A DNA stretch of 64,000 nt from Lachnospiraceae bacterium. Its GTDB lineage: Bacteria > Bacillota > Clostridia > Lachnospirales > Lachnospiraceae. A program made the position numbers and the translations under genes. The stretch covers positions 124,001 through 188,000 of the forward strand of contig JALEJP010000022.1 of assembly GCA_022769625.1 (NCBI GenBank). The letters are read 5' to 3'. A model generated the notes under the pieces. The model saw only the letters and a program-made list of their open reading frames with translations, was not told the origin of the DNA and did no database searches. Of the stretch, positions 54,554 to 64,000 are shown piece after piece. Positions within the stretch are counted from its first letter, which is position 1, and the number at the start of each line of letters is the position of its first letter.

Positions 54554-54982
54554 TTACCATTTGAAAATCACCACACCTGCAATCGCAATTGCCATACCAA
54601 TGACCCTGCGCCACTCCAACGGCTGCCGTTCCACCCCGAACCATCCCATGATTTCTATCACATATGCAACGATCAGCTGAGATATTACAATCAGCATTGC
54701 CGCTCTGGCTGGTCCAAGGTGATCCATGCTCTGAATAACCGTTACCGTAATGAAGGCTCCGATCACGCCGCCAAGCAATGTCCATTTATTCGGCACCTGC
54801 AAAAGTGTCATAAAATTCTGTCTGTCCGTTGCCGCCCAGAGAATCAGACAGACCACAAGAGCTGAAAACTGTACAAAACTTGTGGATACCCATAGACTCG
54901 TTGCCTTTGTAACCTGTGTATTGAAAACTCCCTGAACACTCATAAGCGCTCCTGACAAAAGCGCAGTCAGAATTCCGATCAT
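54554..54982 (-). CDS. Small DMT-type transporter (DUF606/YdcZ-like)
   Basis: The 142-residue protein has four or five membrane segments, with ALLSGALMSVQGVFNTQV at the N-terminus and GWFGVERQPLEWRRVIG near the end, the pattern of the DUF606 half-size drug/metabolite transporters. These are thought to work as dimers. The ATG at 54982 has AAGGAG, but both lie in the 3' arm of a hairpin that follows argD. Confidence 0.82.
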   Translation of the reverse strand: MIGILTALLSGALMSVQGVFNTQVTKATSLWVSTSFVQFSALVVCLILWAATDRQNFMTLLQVPNKWTLLGGVIGAFITVTVIQSMDHLGPARAAMLIVISQLIVAYVIEIMGWFGVERQPLEWRRVIGMAIAIAGVVIFKW

Positions 54983-55038
54983 AAAAACACTCCTTTGCAT
55001 TCACTTTTTTCTAGTGTCTGCAAAAGGAGTGTTTTTAT
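54981..55038 (-). terminator. Terminator-like hairpin after argD that masks the next ribosome site
   Basis: On the minus strand, arms ATAAAAACACTCCTTTTGCA and TGCAAAGGAGTGTTTTTAT pair with one bulged base and are followed by the T-run and ATG. The 3' arm contains the AAGGAG and the first start-codon bases of the DMT-type gene. A small inner CACT/AGTG stem sits in the loop. Confidence 0.75.
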
Positions 55039-55049
55039 TCAAAATCGTT

Positions 55050-56237
55050 TCACAGTACTTCCTCTAATTTTCGTACCATCTCGTCGATATCCTGTTCCGT
55101 GATAACAAGCGGCGGAACAAAACGCAGCACATCACTGCCCGCGGACATGAGCACAAGCCCGTTCTCCAGCGCTGCCTTCACAATCTCACCAACGGGACGT
55201 CCTGTAACCACAAGACCCTGCATAAAGCCTTTTCCTCTGCGTGCGGCAAAACAGTCATGTTTCTTTACAAGCTCATCCAGCTTCTGCTCGAAATACGGAG
55301 TCACCCTTTGTACATGTCCCACAATGTCATGCTTCTCAAACAGATCAAACACCTTGGATACCGCTGCGCATGCAAACGGGTTTCCACCGTAGGTTGTCCC
55401 GTGATCTCCAGGAACCAGAGAGGCAGCGGCTGTCTTTTCGTTCAGCACAAATGCACCCACCGGCACACCACATCCCAGTGCCTTGGCACAGGTCATAATA
55501 TCCGGCATCACACCATATTCCTGCCATGCAAACATGTGTCCCGTACGCCCCATTCCACACTGAATCTCATCCAGGATCAGCAGAATGTCGTGCTCCTCAC
55601 AGAGCTCCTTCACTCCTCTTAAAAAGCTTTCTTCAATGGGATAAATGCCTCCTTCACCCTGCAGCGTTTCCATAATGATTGCACAGGTCTTGTCTGTGAT
55701 CTGAGACTTCACACTCTCCAGATCATTGTAATCGGCAAACCGCACACCGCCCATCAGCGGCTTGAATGCCTCCTGATAATGTGGATTCCCTGTCACAGAC
55801 AAAGCCCCCACACTTCTTCCATGGAAGGAATGGTTCATGGCAATAATCTCATGATCTGTACCATGATCTTTATTCCAGGCATATTTTCGCGCTGCTTTGA
55901 TGGCACCTTCGATCGCTTCCGTACCGCTGTTCGTAAAAAACACACGGCTCATACCACTTGCTCTCTGCAGCTTTTCAGATGCCTCCATCAGAGGCACATT
56001 GTAGAACAGATTTGATGTGTGGATGATCCTGTCGATCTGCCCCTTCAGCGCCTCATCGTAGTCGTCAAAATGATATCCCAGCGCAAACACTGCAATACCG
56101 GCACCAAAATCCAGATATTCTTTTCCATCTGTATCGTACAGGCGAACTCCTTCTCCTTTTTCAAATACCACCGGAAACCGGTTATAAGTGTGAAGCACAG
56201 CCTGTTCGGTTTTTTCCATATACTCATTCATCTTCAT
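55050..56237 (-). CDS. argD: Acetylornithine aminotransferase
   Basis: The 395-residue class III PLP aminotransferase has [11 protein letters not shown] near the N-terminus, [49 protein letters not shown] and the PLP-lysine region [16 protein letters not shown], then [12 protein letters not shown]. It makes N-acetylornithine. The start at ATG 56237 has GAGGAG ten bases upstream; ATG 56231 is an alternative. It overlaps argB by about 14 bases. Confidence 0.95.
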   Translation of the reverse strand: MKMNEYMEKTEQAVLHTYNRFPVVFEKGEGVRLYDTDGKEYLDFGAGIAVFALGYHFDDYDEALKGQIDRIIHTSNLFYNVPLMEASEKLQRASGMSRVFFTNSGTEAIEGAIKAARKYAWNKDHGTDHEIIAMNHSFHGRSVGALSVTGNPHYQEAFKPLMGGVRFADYNDLESVKSQITDKTCAIIMETLQGEGGIYPIEESFLRGVKELCEEHDILLILDEIQCGMGRTGHMFAWQEYGVMPDIMTCAKALGCGVPVGAFVLNEKTAAASLVPGDHGTTYGGNPFACAAVSKVFDLFEKHDIVGHVQRVTPYFEQKLDELVKKHDCFAARRGKGFMQGLVVTGRPVGEIVKAALENGLVLMSAGSDVLRFVPPLVITEQDIDEMVRKLEEVL

Positions 56238-57123
56238 TGTAAAAACGCTCCTCTTCATCTCCGATAATAGCAGTTCCCACGCCTTTGTTTGTGTAGAACT
56301 CAAGCAGCAGGCAGTGCGGAATCCTTCCATCCAGAATATGCACTCTGGAAACACCGGCTTTAATGGCATCCACACAATTCTGGATCTTGGGGAGCATACC
56401 CCCGCCCACGTTTCCGCTTGCAAGCAGTTCTTCCGCCTCCAGAATGCTGAGCTCCGAAATCAGCGAGGATTTGTCCAGCGGGTCACGGTAAACACCCTCG
56501 ATATCTGTCAGAAATACCAGTTTGGACGCCCCCATTGCCGTAGCGATGGCACAGGCCGCATCGTCCGCATTGATATTGTAAGAATGATATCCCTCATCCG
56601 AACCGATGGGGCAGACCACCGGAACAAAGTCATTGTCCAGAAGGGTATTCAGAAGTTTTGTGTTGACCTCTGTCACCTCTCCCACAAAACCAATATCCTC
56701 CCCTTTGGAAAGCTTCTTCTTCACACGCAGAACCGAACCATCCTTGCCGCTGATCCCTACCGCATGGACACCTACTTTTTCCATAATAGAAGCCAGACCT
56801 TTGTTGATCCGGTTGAGAACCATCTCCGCCACTTCCATAGTATCCTTATCGGTCACACGCAGACCATTGACAAATCGCGTCTCGATTCCTACCTTTTTCG
56901 TCCATTTTGTGATTTCCTTGCCTCCGCCATGGACGATGATCGGCCGAAAGCCCACAAGCTTCAGAAGTGCCACATCGCGCACCACATTTTTCTTCAGTTC
57001 ATGATCCACCATTGCGCTTCCGCCGTATTTTACCACGATGGTCTTGCCGCGGAATTTCTGTATGTAGGGTAATGCCTCATTCAACACGCTGGCTTTCTGC
57101 AGCCAGTTTTCCATTGTTTCCAT
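56224..57123 (-). CDS. argB: Acetylglutamate kinase
   Basis: The 299-residue enzyme phosphorylates N-acetylglutamate. Motifs include [23 protein letters not shown] and [12 protein letters not shown], plus [10 protein letters not shown] and [13 protein letters not shown] precedes the ATG at 57123; a longer frame adds 24 unlike residues from the argJ end. It is third in argCJBD. Confidence 0.96.
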   Translation of the reverse strand: METMENWLQKASVLNEALPYIQKFRGKTIVVKYGGSAMVDHELKKNVVRDVALLKLVGFRPIIVHGGGKEITKWTKKVGIETRFVNGLRVTDKDTMEVAEMVLNRINKGLASIMEKVGVHAVGISGKDGSVLRVKKKLSKGEDIGFVGEVTEVNTKLLNTLLDNDFVPVVCPIGSDEGYHSYNINADDAACAIATAMGASKLVFLTDIEGVYRDPLDKSSLISELSILEAEELLASGNVGGGMLPKIQNCVDAIKAGVSRVHILDGRIPHCLLLEFYTNKGVGTAIIGDEEERFYNEDE

Positions 57124-57137
57124 TTTCTTCCTCCAAA

Positions 57138-58361
57138 TTATGAACGATAATCTGCATTTATTTTTACATAATCGTAAGTCAGATCGCATCCCCATGCAGA
57201 TGCCGACACATCTCCCATCTTAATGTCTGCGATCGCTGTTACTTCTTTTTCCGATAAAATCTTTGTGGCCGTCTCTTCGCTGTAGTCCGTCGCCACACCA
57301 TTTTGGATGATCTGCAGCCTTCCTGCTGCGCTCTCAAAATAAAGATCCACCTTTTCCGGTTCGAAATCGGCACCGGAGTAGCCCATGGCACAGAGAATAC
57401 GTCCCCAGTTGGCATCATGACCGTAGATTGCCGCCTTGGTCAGGCTGGAACACACGATCGATTTTGCAAGCGTCTTCGCCTGTTCTTTTGTAGCCGCCCC
57501 GACAATCTTTGCTTCAAACAAAGCGGTGGCCCCTTCCCCGTCACCTGCCATTTTCTTTGCAAGCTCCACATTCACATAATGAAGCGCCTCTGCAAAGCAC
57601 TGATAATCTTCATCCTCCTGTGTGATCGGCGGATTGTCTGCAAGCCCGTTTGCCAGCAGAAGAACCGTATCGTTTGTAGATGTATCACCGTCCACGGAAA
57701 TCATATTATAAGTGTCCTGCACATCCGCACTCAGTACTTTCTGGAGCATTTCCTTTGAAATGGCCGCATCTGTTGTCACAAAGCTTAACATCGTGCACAT
57801 ATTGGGATGGATCATCCCGGATCCCTTGCACATACCTCCGACGGTTACTGTCTTTCCGCCAATCTCCACGGTCACTGCCACCTCTTTTTTGACGGTATCC
57901 GTTGTCATGATGGACTCTGCCGCCACCATGGCAGCTTCCCGGCTGTCTGACAGAAGCGGAACCAGATTCTTCACACCTTCTTTGATGATATCCATGGGAA
58001 GCTGTCTGCCGATCACACCTGTGGATGCCACCAAAACCTCATCCTCCAGAACACCGAGCACTTCTGCTGCCGCCTTCGCTGTCTCGCGGCAGTAGCCGTA
58101 GCCTTCCTCCCCCGTACAGGCATTTGCGATACCGCTGTTTGCCACAACGGCATGCACCGTTCCATTCCCATATACCACTTTCTGATCCCATTTTACCGGT
58201 GCCGCTTTTACGATATTCGTGGTAAACGTACCGGCAGCCGTACAGGGTGTCCGGCTGTAAATCATTGCCATATCTTTTTTGTTTCCTTTTTTGATCCCTG
58301 CGTAAAGACCAGCCGCCTGGAATCCTTTTGCGGCTGTTACGCCTCCTTCTATTATTTTCAT
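57138..58361 (-). CDS. argJ: Ornithine acetyltransferase / N-acetylglutamate synthase
   Basis: The 407-residue enzyme recycles the acetyl group of acetylornithine. The self-cleavage region reads [14 protein letters not shown], with Cys where many members have Ala before the nucleophilic Thr. Further motifs are [39 protein letters not shown] and the C-terminal NADYRS. The ATG at 58361 has AAAGGA upstream. Having argJ means the acetyl cycle is used. Confidence 0.95.
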   Translation of the reverse strand: MKIIEGGVTAAKGFQAAGLYAGIKKGNKKDMAMIYSRTPCTAAGTFTTNIVKAAPVKWDQKVVYGNGTVHAVVANSGIANACTGEEGYGYCRETAKAAAEVLGVLEDEVLVASTGVIGRQLPMDIIKEGVKNLVPLLSDSREAAMVAAESIMTTDTVKKEVAVTVEIGGKTVTVGGMCKGSGMIHPNMCTMLSFVTTDAAISKEMLQKVLSADVQDTYNMISVDGDTSTNDTVLLLANGLADNPPITQEDEDYQCFAEALHYVNVELAKKMAGDGEGATALFEAKIVGAATKEQAKTLAKSIVCSSLTKAAIYGHDANWGRILCAMGYSGADFEPEKVDLYFESAAGRLQIIQNGVATDYSEETATKILSEKEVTAIADIKMGDVSASAWGCDLTYDYVKINADYRS

Positions 58362-58412
58362 CCTTTTATCCTTTCTGTCTGCCAACAATCAAAGGTTTCA
58401 AAATCTGTCCCG

Positions 58413-59453
58413 TCACGGAAACATCGGAACTCCCTGGAGTCCTTCGTTTTCCGGAAAGCCGAACATCAGATTCATGTTCTGAACCGCCTGTCCTGCGGCA
58501 CCTTTTACCAGGTTGTCCATGGCACCCATCATAATAATGCGTTTTGTGCGCGGATCAATCTTAAAATTCACATCCACATAATTGCTGCCCTCCACCCATT
58601 TCGTCTCTGGGCATACATCCTGATCCAGGACACGGACAAACTGTTCCTTCGCATAATATTTCTCATAGATGGCTCTCACTTCTTCATAAGAAACATCCTT
58701 TTTCAAAGAAGCGTAGGCCGTGATCAGAATACCCCGGTTCATGGGAACCAGATGCGGGGTAAAGTTAATATGAACCGGATAACCGGCTGCATAGCTCAAC
58801 TGTTCCTCAATTTCCGGAGTGTGCCTGTGCGTCGCCACTCCGTAAGCTTTGATATTTTCATTTACTTCACAGTAAAGATTGGCAACCTTTGCCCCGCGCC
58901 CGGCACCGGACGTACCGGATTTGGCATCAATGATCACCGTATTTCCATCAATGATCCCTTCTTTTAAGAGAGGATAAATGGAAAGCGTGCTGCATGTGGG
59001 ATAACATCCAGGATTAGCGATGAGACGGGCCTTTTTTACTTCTTCCCGGTTGATCTCACAGAGCCCGTAAACTGCTTCCTCAATAAACTGCGGAGATTTG
59101 TGCTCTATTTTGTACCATTCCTCATATGTCTTTACATCCTTAATGCGAAAATCAGCACTTAAATCAATCACTTTTGCTTTCGAGAGAATTTCTTCATTTA
59201 TAAGCGATGCACACAGCCCCTGAGGCGTTGCCGTAAAAATCACATCCACCTCATCCGCCAGCTGTGCCATGTTGTCGTCCATACATCTGGCATCTACGAT
59301 CTGAAACATGTTCTGATAGACTTCATAATATTTCTTATCAATATAGCTTCTGGATCCGTACCACACGATCTCTGCCTCCCTGTGGTTCAGAAGAAGGCGT
59401 ACCAGCTCGCCCCCTGCATATCCAGTCGCCCCGATAATACCGGCTTTTATCAT
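58413..59453 (-). CDS. argC: N-acetyl-gamma-glutamyl-phosphate reductase
   Basis: The 346-residue NADPH enzyme has AGIIGATGYAGGELVRLLL at the N-terminus, the active-site Cys in ANPGCYPTCS, and SGTSGAGRGAKVAN. It is first in argCJBD, with AAGGAG before the ATG. A strong leader hairpin and the promoter lie upstream. Confidence 0.97.
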   Translation of the reverse strand: MIKAGIIGATGYAGGELVRLLLNHREAEIVWYGSRSYIDKKYYEVYQNMFQIVDARCMDDNMAQLADEVDVIFTATPQGLCASLINEEILSKAKVIDLSADFRIKDVKTYEEWYKIEHKSPQFIEEAVYGLCEINREEVKKARLIANPGCYPTCSTLSIYPLLKEGIIDGNTVIIDAKSGTSGAGRGAKVANLYCEVNENIKAYGVATHRHTPEIEEQLSYAAGYPVHINFTPHLVPMNRGILITAYASLKKDVSYEEVRAIYEKYYAKEQFVRVLDQDVCPETKWVEGSNYVDVNFKIDPRTKRIIMMGAMDNLVKGAAGQAVQNMNLMFGFPENEGLQGVPMFP

Positions 59454-59480
59454 AATTTTAACTCCTTTCCTGATGATCCA

Positions 59481-59534
59481 GACAGCAGCCCGGATTCCTG
59501 AGATTCGAAATGCATAAATAAACCGGCTGCTGCC
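59481..59534 (-). promoter_or_regulatory. Leader hairpin of argC
   Basis: GGCAGCAGCC / GGGCTGCTGTC stem of about ten pairs, 28 bases before the argC start. No T-run follows, so it is not an intrinsic terminator. Confidence 0.5.
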
Positions 59535-59590
59535 GCACTCCTTTGAAGTTCTGCCGCCGGGCCAAGTACCTGTCCGGCTGAATCTTTACT

Positions 59591-59619
59591 ATCATATACC
59601 AGTTTCTTCCGGAAGTAAA
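59591..59619 (-). promoter_or_regulatory. Promoter of argCJBD
   Basis: Minus-strand TTTACT (59619-59614), 17-base spacer, TATGAT (59596-59591). Confidence 0.6.
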
Positions 59620-59629
59620 GTATTTTCTT

Positions 59630-59646
59630 TATACATTTTATGTATA
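59630..59646. promoter_or_regulatory. ARG-box-like palindrome near argC
   Basis: TATACAT-TTT-ATGTATA, a perfect 7-3-7 palindrome just upstream of the argC -35. The size and A/T content fit ArgR/AhrC operators. Confidence 0.5.
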
Positions 59647-59711
59647 TTTATGCGCTATATATGTATATTATGCATTTTGATCACGGAAAATAAACTTTTT
59701 CAAATTACCTC

Positions 59712-59740
59712 TTGCATAATTATGACAGATGATGTATAGT
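59712..59740 (+). promoter_or_regulatory. Promoter of argG, with overlapping ARG-box-like site
   Basis: TTGCAT, 17-base spacer, TATAGT. The palindrome CATAATTATG (59715-59724) overlaps the -35, where a bound ArgR-type repressor would block it. Confidence 0.6.
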
Positions 59741-59863
59741 GTAACCTGTCGGCGGGAGATCAGGTGCAAACAGAGGACGCATTTGATTTCACCGGACAGG
59801 TTAAAGAAGAAAAACGCACTGCGTTTCCATGATAACATTCATCATATTAGGAGGATTTTTATT

Positions 59864-61093
59864 ATGAAAGAAAAAGTAGTTCTGGCATACTCCGGCGGTC
59901 TTGACACCACCACACTCATCCCCTGGTTAAAGGAAACCTTTGATTATGAAGTAATCTGCTGCTGTATCAACTGCGGTCAGGGCAATGAGCTGGAAGGCCT
60001 GGAAGAAAGAGCAAAGCTTTCAGGCGCTTCGAAATTATATATTGAAGATATTATCGACGAATTCTGCGATGATTTCATTATGCCATGTGTAAAGGCAGGT
60101 GCCGTATACGAGCACAAATATCTGCTTGGAACCTCCATGGCACGTCCGGTCATCGCAAAGAAGCTGGTTGAGATTGCCCGCAAGGAGGGTGCCACCACCA
60201 TCTGCCACGGTGCTACCGGAAAAGGAAATGACCAGATCCGTTTTGAGCTGAGCATCAAGGCACTGGCACCGGATCTGAAAATCATCGCTCCCTGGCGTAT
60301 GACAGACGTATGGACCATCCAGTCCCGCGAAGATGAGATTGAATACTGCAAACAGCATGGGATCGATCTTCCATTCGACCACAGTCACAGCTACAGCCGC
60401 GACCGTAACCTGTGGCACATCAGCCATGAGGGTCTGGAGCTTGAGGATCCGGCAAATGAGCCAAACTACGACAACATGCTGGTACTTGGCGTGACACCGG
60501 AACAGGCTCCGGACGAAGGTGAGTATGTGACTATGACATTTGAAGCGGGTATCCCGAAAACGCTCAACGGCAAGGCAATGAAGGTATCTGAAATTATCAC
60601 AGAACTGAATGCTCTTGGCGGAAAACACGGTATCGGTATTGTGGACATCGTTGAAAACCGCGTTGTGGGCATGAAGTCCCGCGGCGTTTACGAGACACCG
60701 GGCGGAACCATCCTGATGGAAGCACATGATCAGCTGGAGGAACTGGTTCTGGACCGTGATACCATGGAGACAAAGAAAAAACTGGGCAGTCAGTTTGCTC
60801 AGATTGTATACGAAGGCAAATGGTTTACACCGCTGCGTGAGGCCATCCAAGCATTTGTTGATGTGACACAGCAGTATGTGACCGGTGAAGTTAAATTCAA
60901 GCTTTACAAAGGCAATATCACCAAAGCCGGCACCACATCCCCATACAGCCTGTACAATGAATCTCTGGCATCCTTCACCACCGGTGACCTCTATGACCAC
61001 CATGATGCCAGCGGGTTTATCACACTGTTTGGTCTCCCGCTCAAGGTGCGCGCTATGAAGATGGCAGAACTTCAGAAAAACAACCAGAAATAA
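59864..61093 (+). CDS. argG: Argininosuccinate synthase
   Basis: The 409-residue enzyme joins citrulline and aspartate using ATP. It has the P-loop [10 protein letters not shown] at about 7-16, [27 protein letters not shown] and [11 protein letters not shown]. Length is normal. AGGAGG precedes the ATG at 59864; an upstream extension of the frame would start inside the -10 and is rejected. argH, its usual neighbour, is not in the window. Confidence 0.97.
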   Translation: MKEKVVLAYSGGLDTTTLIPWLKETFDYEVICCCINCGQGNELEGLEERAKLSGASKLYIEDIIDEFCDDFIMPCVKAGAVYEHKYLLGTSMARPVIAKKLVEIARKEGATTICHGATGKGNDQIRFELSIKALAPDLKIIAPWRMTDVWTIQSREDEIEYCKQHGIDLPFDHSHSYSRDRNLWHISHEGLELEDPANEPNYDNMLVLGVTPEQAPDEGEYVTMTFEAGIPKTLNGKAMKVSEIITELNALGGKHGIGIVDIVENRVVGMKSRGVYETPGGTILMEAHDQLEELVLDRDTMETKKKLGSQFAQIVYEGKWFTPLREAIQAFVDVTQQYVTGEVKFKLYKGNITKAGTTSPYSLYNESLASFTTGDLYDHHDASGFITLFGLPLKVRAMKMAELQKNNQK

Positions 61094-61128
61094 ACAGTCC
61101 GAAAAACCGGAATTATTCATTTCACACG

Positions 61129-61169
61129 GATCCCCGCCGGAGCATCGCTCCAGCGGGGATCTGTGTTTT
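61129..61169 (+). terminator. Terminator of argG
   Basis: GATCCCCGC / GCGGGGATC outer stem with inner GGAGC/GCTCC, followed by TGTGTTTT. Confidence 0.75.
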
Positions 61170-61208
61170 ATTCAAGGTAAAGAAACCTTCGGCAACTGTC
61201 CGTCTGCC

Positions 61209-64000
61209 TTATCCTTTTGTGACGGTAACCTTTACCACCACTTTTTTCTTTCCGGAGCGCACCGTTATCTTCGCCTTCCCTGCCTTCCTTCCCCGGATTA
61301 CTCCTTTTTTTGTCACAGTTACGATCTTCTTGTCAGATGTCTGGTAAGTCACTTTCTGACTTGACGTAAGCGGCGTCACTGCCGTCTCCAGCTTTTTCTT
61401 CTGCCGAACTTTCAGTTTCAGGCTTTTTGCAGATACTGTGATCTTACTGGTCGTTACCGGTTTTTTCTGTACCTGAATGACAACCGAGGCGGACAGATTA
61501 CTTTTCAGTGTAACGGTAACCCTGGCTTTTCCCACTCTCCTGCCTTTTATTGTTCCATTTTTTGACACAGAAATAATTTTGGGATTGCTGCTCTTCCAGG
61601 AAACGATGGAATCTCCCTCCGTCATCTTCGTCACCTTCACTGCCTTTGTGGACTGGTTGACTTTAAGCGGCAGACTTTTCACGTTCAGAGAAATGATCGG
61701 CTTTAATTTTGCAATCGCCTGCACATCCGTCTTTGCTGTGCAGCCTGCATCCATACAGTGGCGGGACCGGATTCCTTCTTCCCATAAGGTTGCCTGTTTA
61801 TCCACCGTGTAAAAATCGGCAAAGTGATGCGTTTCCTCCTGCGTTTCGTACTTTGCATAAATCTCCATATCACCCGATACCAGAGTTCCTTCCTGCAGCA
61901 TATACTCTGTACCATCTGCATTCCTGCTGTACCATCCAAGAAAACGTTTTCTGTCTGAGGGAGCCGGCAGGATCAAGGTCTCACCTTTCCTGTAGTAATC
62001 CACGATTGTCTGATTTCCATGCTCAGAATAGACAATTCTGCAGTTTTGCTGTACCAGAATCGTTTCCCTGTTATTCTGAAGAGCGATATCCTGCACATCG
62101 GATATCACTTCCACCGTAATGGCTTCTTCTTCTCCGGGATTTTCAAAAAAGTCATCCTTCAGAAGAATCTGAAAGGCTTCCCTTTGCCCCGGTTCCAGTT
62201 CCGGGAGATCAATTCGCATCGGATGGTCAGACACATTTTCCTCATTTGACAGGATAACCTGTCCTCCGGCCGGTTCCTTCCCCTGATTCTCCACCAGTAC
62301 GGTTAACTGTACCTCTTTTCCCTCCATGGACTGCTCCACTTCCAGGGCCAGATCTGCGGATGATACAAAAATCTGTGTCTGGTTATCGCCTTTGTTTGTC
62401 TCTTCATAGACGTTTCCTTCGTCTTCCTCCCAGATTTCGATTGCGTATGCTTCATTTCCTGGATTTTCCCCCCGGGGAATTTCAATTTCTATTTTTTCCT
62501 CTTCCCCTGGTTCCAGACCTGCGGTCTTCACGCCATTTGCCACGATTTCCCTGCGGCTGTTCTTCACCTCATAGCGGATACCGGAAACGGTTCTGCTTCC
62601 TTTGTTCCAGACTGTCAGTGTTACCGGAAGTGGCTCTTCTGCCAGCACCTGTTCATCCGAAAAATCCGTGCCCACCAGAACCAGATCACGCACATCGTCC
62701 AGCCAGATCCAGCCTAAGCTGTCCTTCATCTCCCCTGTCCCGGCATCCAGCTGTGTCTTCTGCACCACTGCACATTCCTGCCCATCCAGGGTCATGATCT
62801 GAAGATTTCCAAGATAAGCCTCCTGATTGGAAAGTGCCACCGGTGTTGTAAAACTGCCGTCTTCCTTTCTTGTCATCCGGTAAATATCGGAGCCTTCCCC
62901 GCCACCGGCAAGAAAATAAATGGAGGATCCATGGATCTGATATTCACCGGATATCAGGGTCTGCATATCTGAGAACCGATTCTCCGGTTTTTCATCCAGC
63001 CCACGCATCTCAAACAGTTCTCCTCCAGAGAGCCAGATCAGAACCTCTTCCTCTTCTCCCGGAAAGGTATTGATCTGCAGCTCCTCCACATCACCTTCGG
63101 CCACCTTCACCGGATTTTTTTCATTAAGCGGAAGGACGTATACCTCACGGTCTTCTGTAGTATCCAGATCATTGTCCGTATCCTGAATATAAGCTGCCAC
63201 CGGCATACCGCCAAGCATCCCGGCCCGAAGCTCCAGAATACAGTTCTGATTTTCCAGGAGCGTTCTTGTCTCACCTTTTACTCCATTTTCTTCCATTCCC
63301 ATAACAAGGCGATTGGAATCATTCCGGTTATAATAGTCATTCTGCTCATTCTCCACCCAGAGCGTGTACTGCTTTCCCGAAACAGCCAGGGTTTCCGGAA
63401 GAGAGCGGTAAATCTTTTCCTCCGTACTGGTCCAGGCTCCCGGCTTCTCAAAACATTTCATGTTCGGATTGTATTTCGCGGTAACGATCCCCTGTTCGGA
63501 AGCATAATCCCGGATGTCCGGTTTCCCATCCGGAAAGACCACATTTGCCTCCTGATAAGTCAGATAGATATCACTTCCATCCGTCGTAAGACAGAAAGCA
63601 CCATCTGCCCTTTTGTTGTCATCCACCGGTTTGGGTTCACTCCAGGTCCCATTTTCATAGACAGAATAGACAAGCTGGCCCACATTGCTGCCTGTCCTGA
63701 TACCGTCATCCTGATTCAGTACCATCAGCGTGCAGTCTCCTGCTGTCACCGTTTGCGGTTCTGCTTTTCCCCAGATTCCTGTCTGCAGATCCTTGATCCG
63801 GTTGTCGGAGGCAGCCTTTGTCTCTGTCACCTGTCCATCCCATGCGGAACGTTCTTTCAGATAGCTTCTGTCTATGGAAGTGTATTCTTCCACGCAATAC
63901 AGATCTTCCTGTTGTGTTTCAAAACCGCGTTCTATCGGCTCAATCCAGTCTCTGCGGTTATACAGATTCCAGGTGTGGTGAGCCCATTTTTTACTGTACT
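61209..64000 (-). CDS. Large secreted multidomain surface protein, C-terminal part
   Basis: The frame stays open to the right edge (a GTG at 63893 is only an internal codon), so the N-terminus is missing; about 930 codons are seen. Read towards the C-terminus: a repeat-rich region that may be a beta-propeller, two CARDB-like domains (LPVTLTVWNKGSRTVSGIRY; LALEVEQSMEGKEVQLTVLV), an InlB-like repeat (YYRKGETLILPAPSDRKRFL), a Cys-pair motif RSRHCMDAGCTAKTD, then two Ig-like (Big_2) domains. The end is very rich in Lys and Val. Such proteins are exported and may bind sugars or surfaces. No cell-wall sorting motif is seen. Confidence 0.8.
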   Translation of the reverse strand, partial: YSKKWAHHTWNLYNRRDWIEPIERGFETQQEDLYCVEEYTSIDRSYLKERSAWDGQVTETKAASDNRIKDLQTGIWGKAEPQTVTAGDCTLMVLNQDDGIRTGSNVGQLVYSVYENGTWSEPKPVDDNKRADGAFCLTTDGSDIYLTYQEANVVFPDGKPDIRDYASEQGIVTAKYNPNMKCFEKPGAWTSTEEKIYRSLPETLAVSGKQYTLWVENEQNDYYNRNDSNRLVMGMEENGVKGETRTLLENQNCILELRAGMLGGMPVAAYIQDTDNDLDTTEDREVYVLPLNEKNPVKVAEGDVEELQINTFPGEEEEVLIWLSGGELFEMRGLDEKPENRFSDMQTLISGEYQIHGSSIYFLAGGGEGSDIYRMTRKEDGSFTTPVALSNQEAYLGNLQIMTLDGQECAVVQKTQLDAGTGEMKDSLGWIWLDDVRDLVLVGTDFSDEQVLAEEPLPVTLTVWNKGSRTVSGIRYEVKNSRREIVANGVKTAGLEPGEEEKIEIEIPRGENPGNEAYAIEIWEEDEGNVYEETNKGDNQTQIFVSSADLALEVEQSMEGKEVQLTVLVENQGKEPAGGQVILSNEENVSDHPMRIDLPELEPGQREAFQILLKDDFFENPGEEEAITVEVISDVQDIALQNNRETILVQQNCRIVYSEHGNQTIVDYYRKGETLILPAPSDRKRFLGWYSRNADGTEYMLQEGTLVSGDMEIYAKYETQEETHHFADFYTVDKQATLWEEGIRSRHCMDAGCTAKTDVQAIAKLKPIISLNVKSLPLKVNQSTKAVKVTKMTEGDSIVSWKSSNPKIISVSKNGTIKGRRVGKARVTVTLKSNLSASVVIQVQKKPVTTSKITVSAKSLKLKVRQKKKLETAVTPLTSSQKVTYQTSDKKIVTVTKKGVIRGRKAGKAKITVRSGKKKVVVKVTVTKG

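Larger units (their letters stand above)
59454..59863. promoter_or_regulatory. Divergent arginine control region, argC / argG
   Basis: These 410 bases hold the argC promoter (59591-59619), a leader hairpin (59481-59534), ARG-box-like palindromes (59630-59646, 59715-59724 and an A/T-rich stretch 59650-59677), and the argG promoter (59712-59740) with a leader of about 120 bases. No gene is visible. Confidence 0.7.

Noticed and set aside
59743..59802. Inverted repeat AACCTGTC / GACAGGTT as an argG leader hairpin
   Set aside because: The left arm begins only three bases after the -10, so part of it is probably not transcribed. It may be chance.
60035..61120. A 361-codon open frame opposite argG
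   Set aside because: Antisense to a certain gene; no promoter or ribosome site.
63706..63893. GTG at 63893 as the start of the last gene
   Set aside because: The frame is open from 63893 to the window edge without a stop, and no ribosome site precedes the GTG.

Overview
The window is a compact, almost entirely chromosomal housekeeping stretch from a spore-forming, Gram-positive anaerobe of the Clostridia, most likely Lachnospiraceae (inference from gene content and order). Supporting signs are an alpha/beta-type spore protein, a GerMN lipoprotein, sigma-A beside dnaG, the rpmB / Asp23-like / DAK2-kinase / recG arrangement, strong AAGGAGG ribosome binding sites, sigma-A promoters with 17-base spacers, and large secreted glycan-handling proteins typical of gut Firmicutes. 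I see no CRISPR array, insertion sequence, prophage, tRNA or ribosomal RNA. Most genes lie on the minus strand.

Layout. 1-2.4 kb: start of a cation/proton antiporter (cut by the edge), ilvC and ilvN, and a CBS-domain protein. 2.4-6.3 kb: an Atg22-like MFS transporter, an atypical Sir2 protein, a DUF554 membrane protein and a C39-like lipoprotein peptidase. 6.3-10.8 kb: mgsA, a Na/Pi cotransporter with a PhoU-like tail, and a PhoB/PhoR-type two-component pair, which together look like a phosphate-homeostasis operon. 10.9-16.7 kb: a spore SASP, a Lys/Ala/Glu-rich protein with a DUF6465-like end, recG, a FakA-like protein, an Asp23-like protein and divergent rpmB. 16.8-25.9 kb: a membrane-bound AraC-type regulator, a divergent orphan solute-binding protein, and a 1,659-residue secreted GH84 enzyme. 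This is the main accessory, host-glycan-facing part of the window.

26.1-36.5 kb: a long minus-strand run folC-folE-HD-folP-folKB-pheA-AAA(DUF815)-ppx-ppk1. It joins folate synthesis, phenylalanine synthesis and polyphosphate turnover, and ends at a strong terminator after ppk1. 36.5-41 kb: a small CmpB-like membrane protein, pyrBI, RNase P RNA (minus strand) and an LtaS-like enzyme. The last two are fired from overlapping divergent promoters. 41-54.5 kb: a minus-strand run comEA - response regulator - histidine kinase - GerMN lipoprotein - comEC - dgt - dnaG - sigma-A - trmK - Nif3-like - nucleoside kinase.

54.5-61.1 kb: a small DMT-type transporter whose ribosome binding site is buried in the hairpin that follows argD, then the argCJBD operon, divergent argG, and ARG-box-like palindromes between them. 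61.2 kb to the edge: the C-terminal part of a large secreted protein with CARDB-like, InlB-like and Ig-like domains.

No single cassette is plainly a new system. The observations most worth following are: the AraC / solute-binding protein / GH84 locus with a 22-bp direct repeat over the -35; an HD-domain hydrolase translationally coupled to folE; the mgsA-Na/Pi-PhoBR operon; the atypical sirtuin; the argD terminator that doubles as a ribosome-site-masking hairpin; and the overlapping rnpB/ltaS promoters. All similarity statements come from recognising motifs by eye. No search was run.
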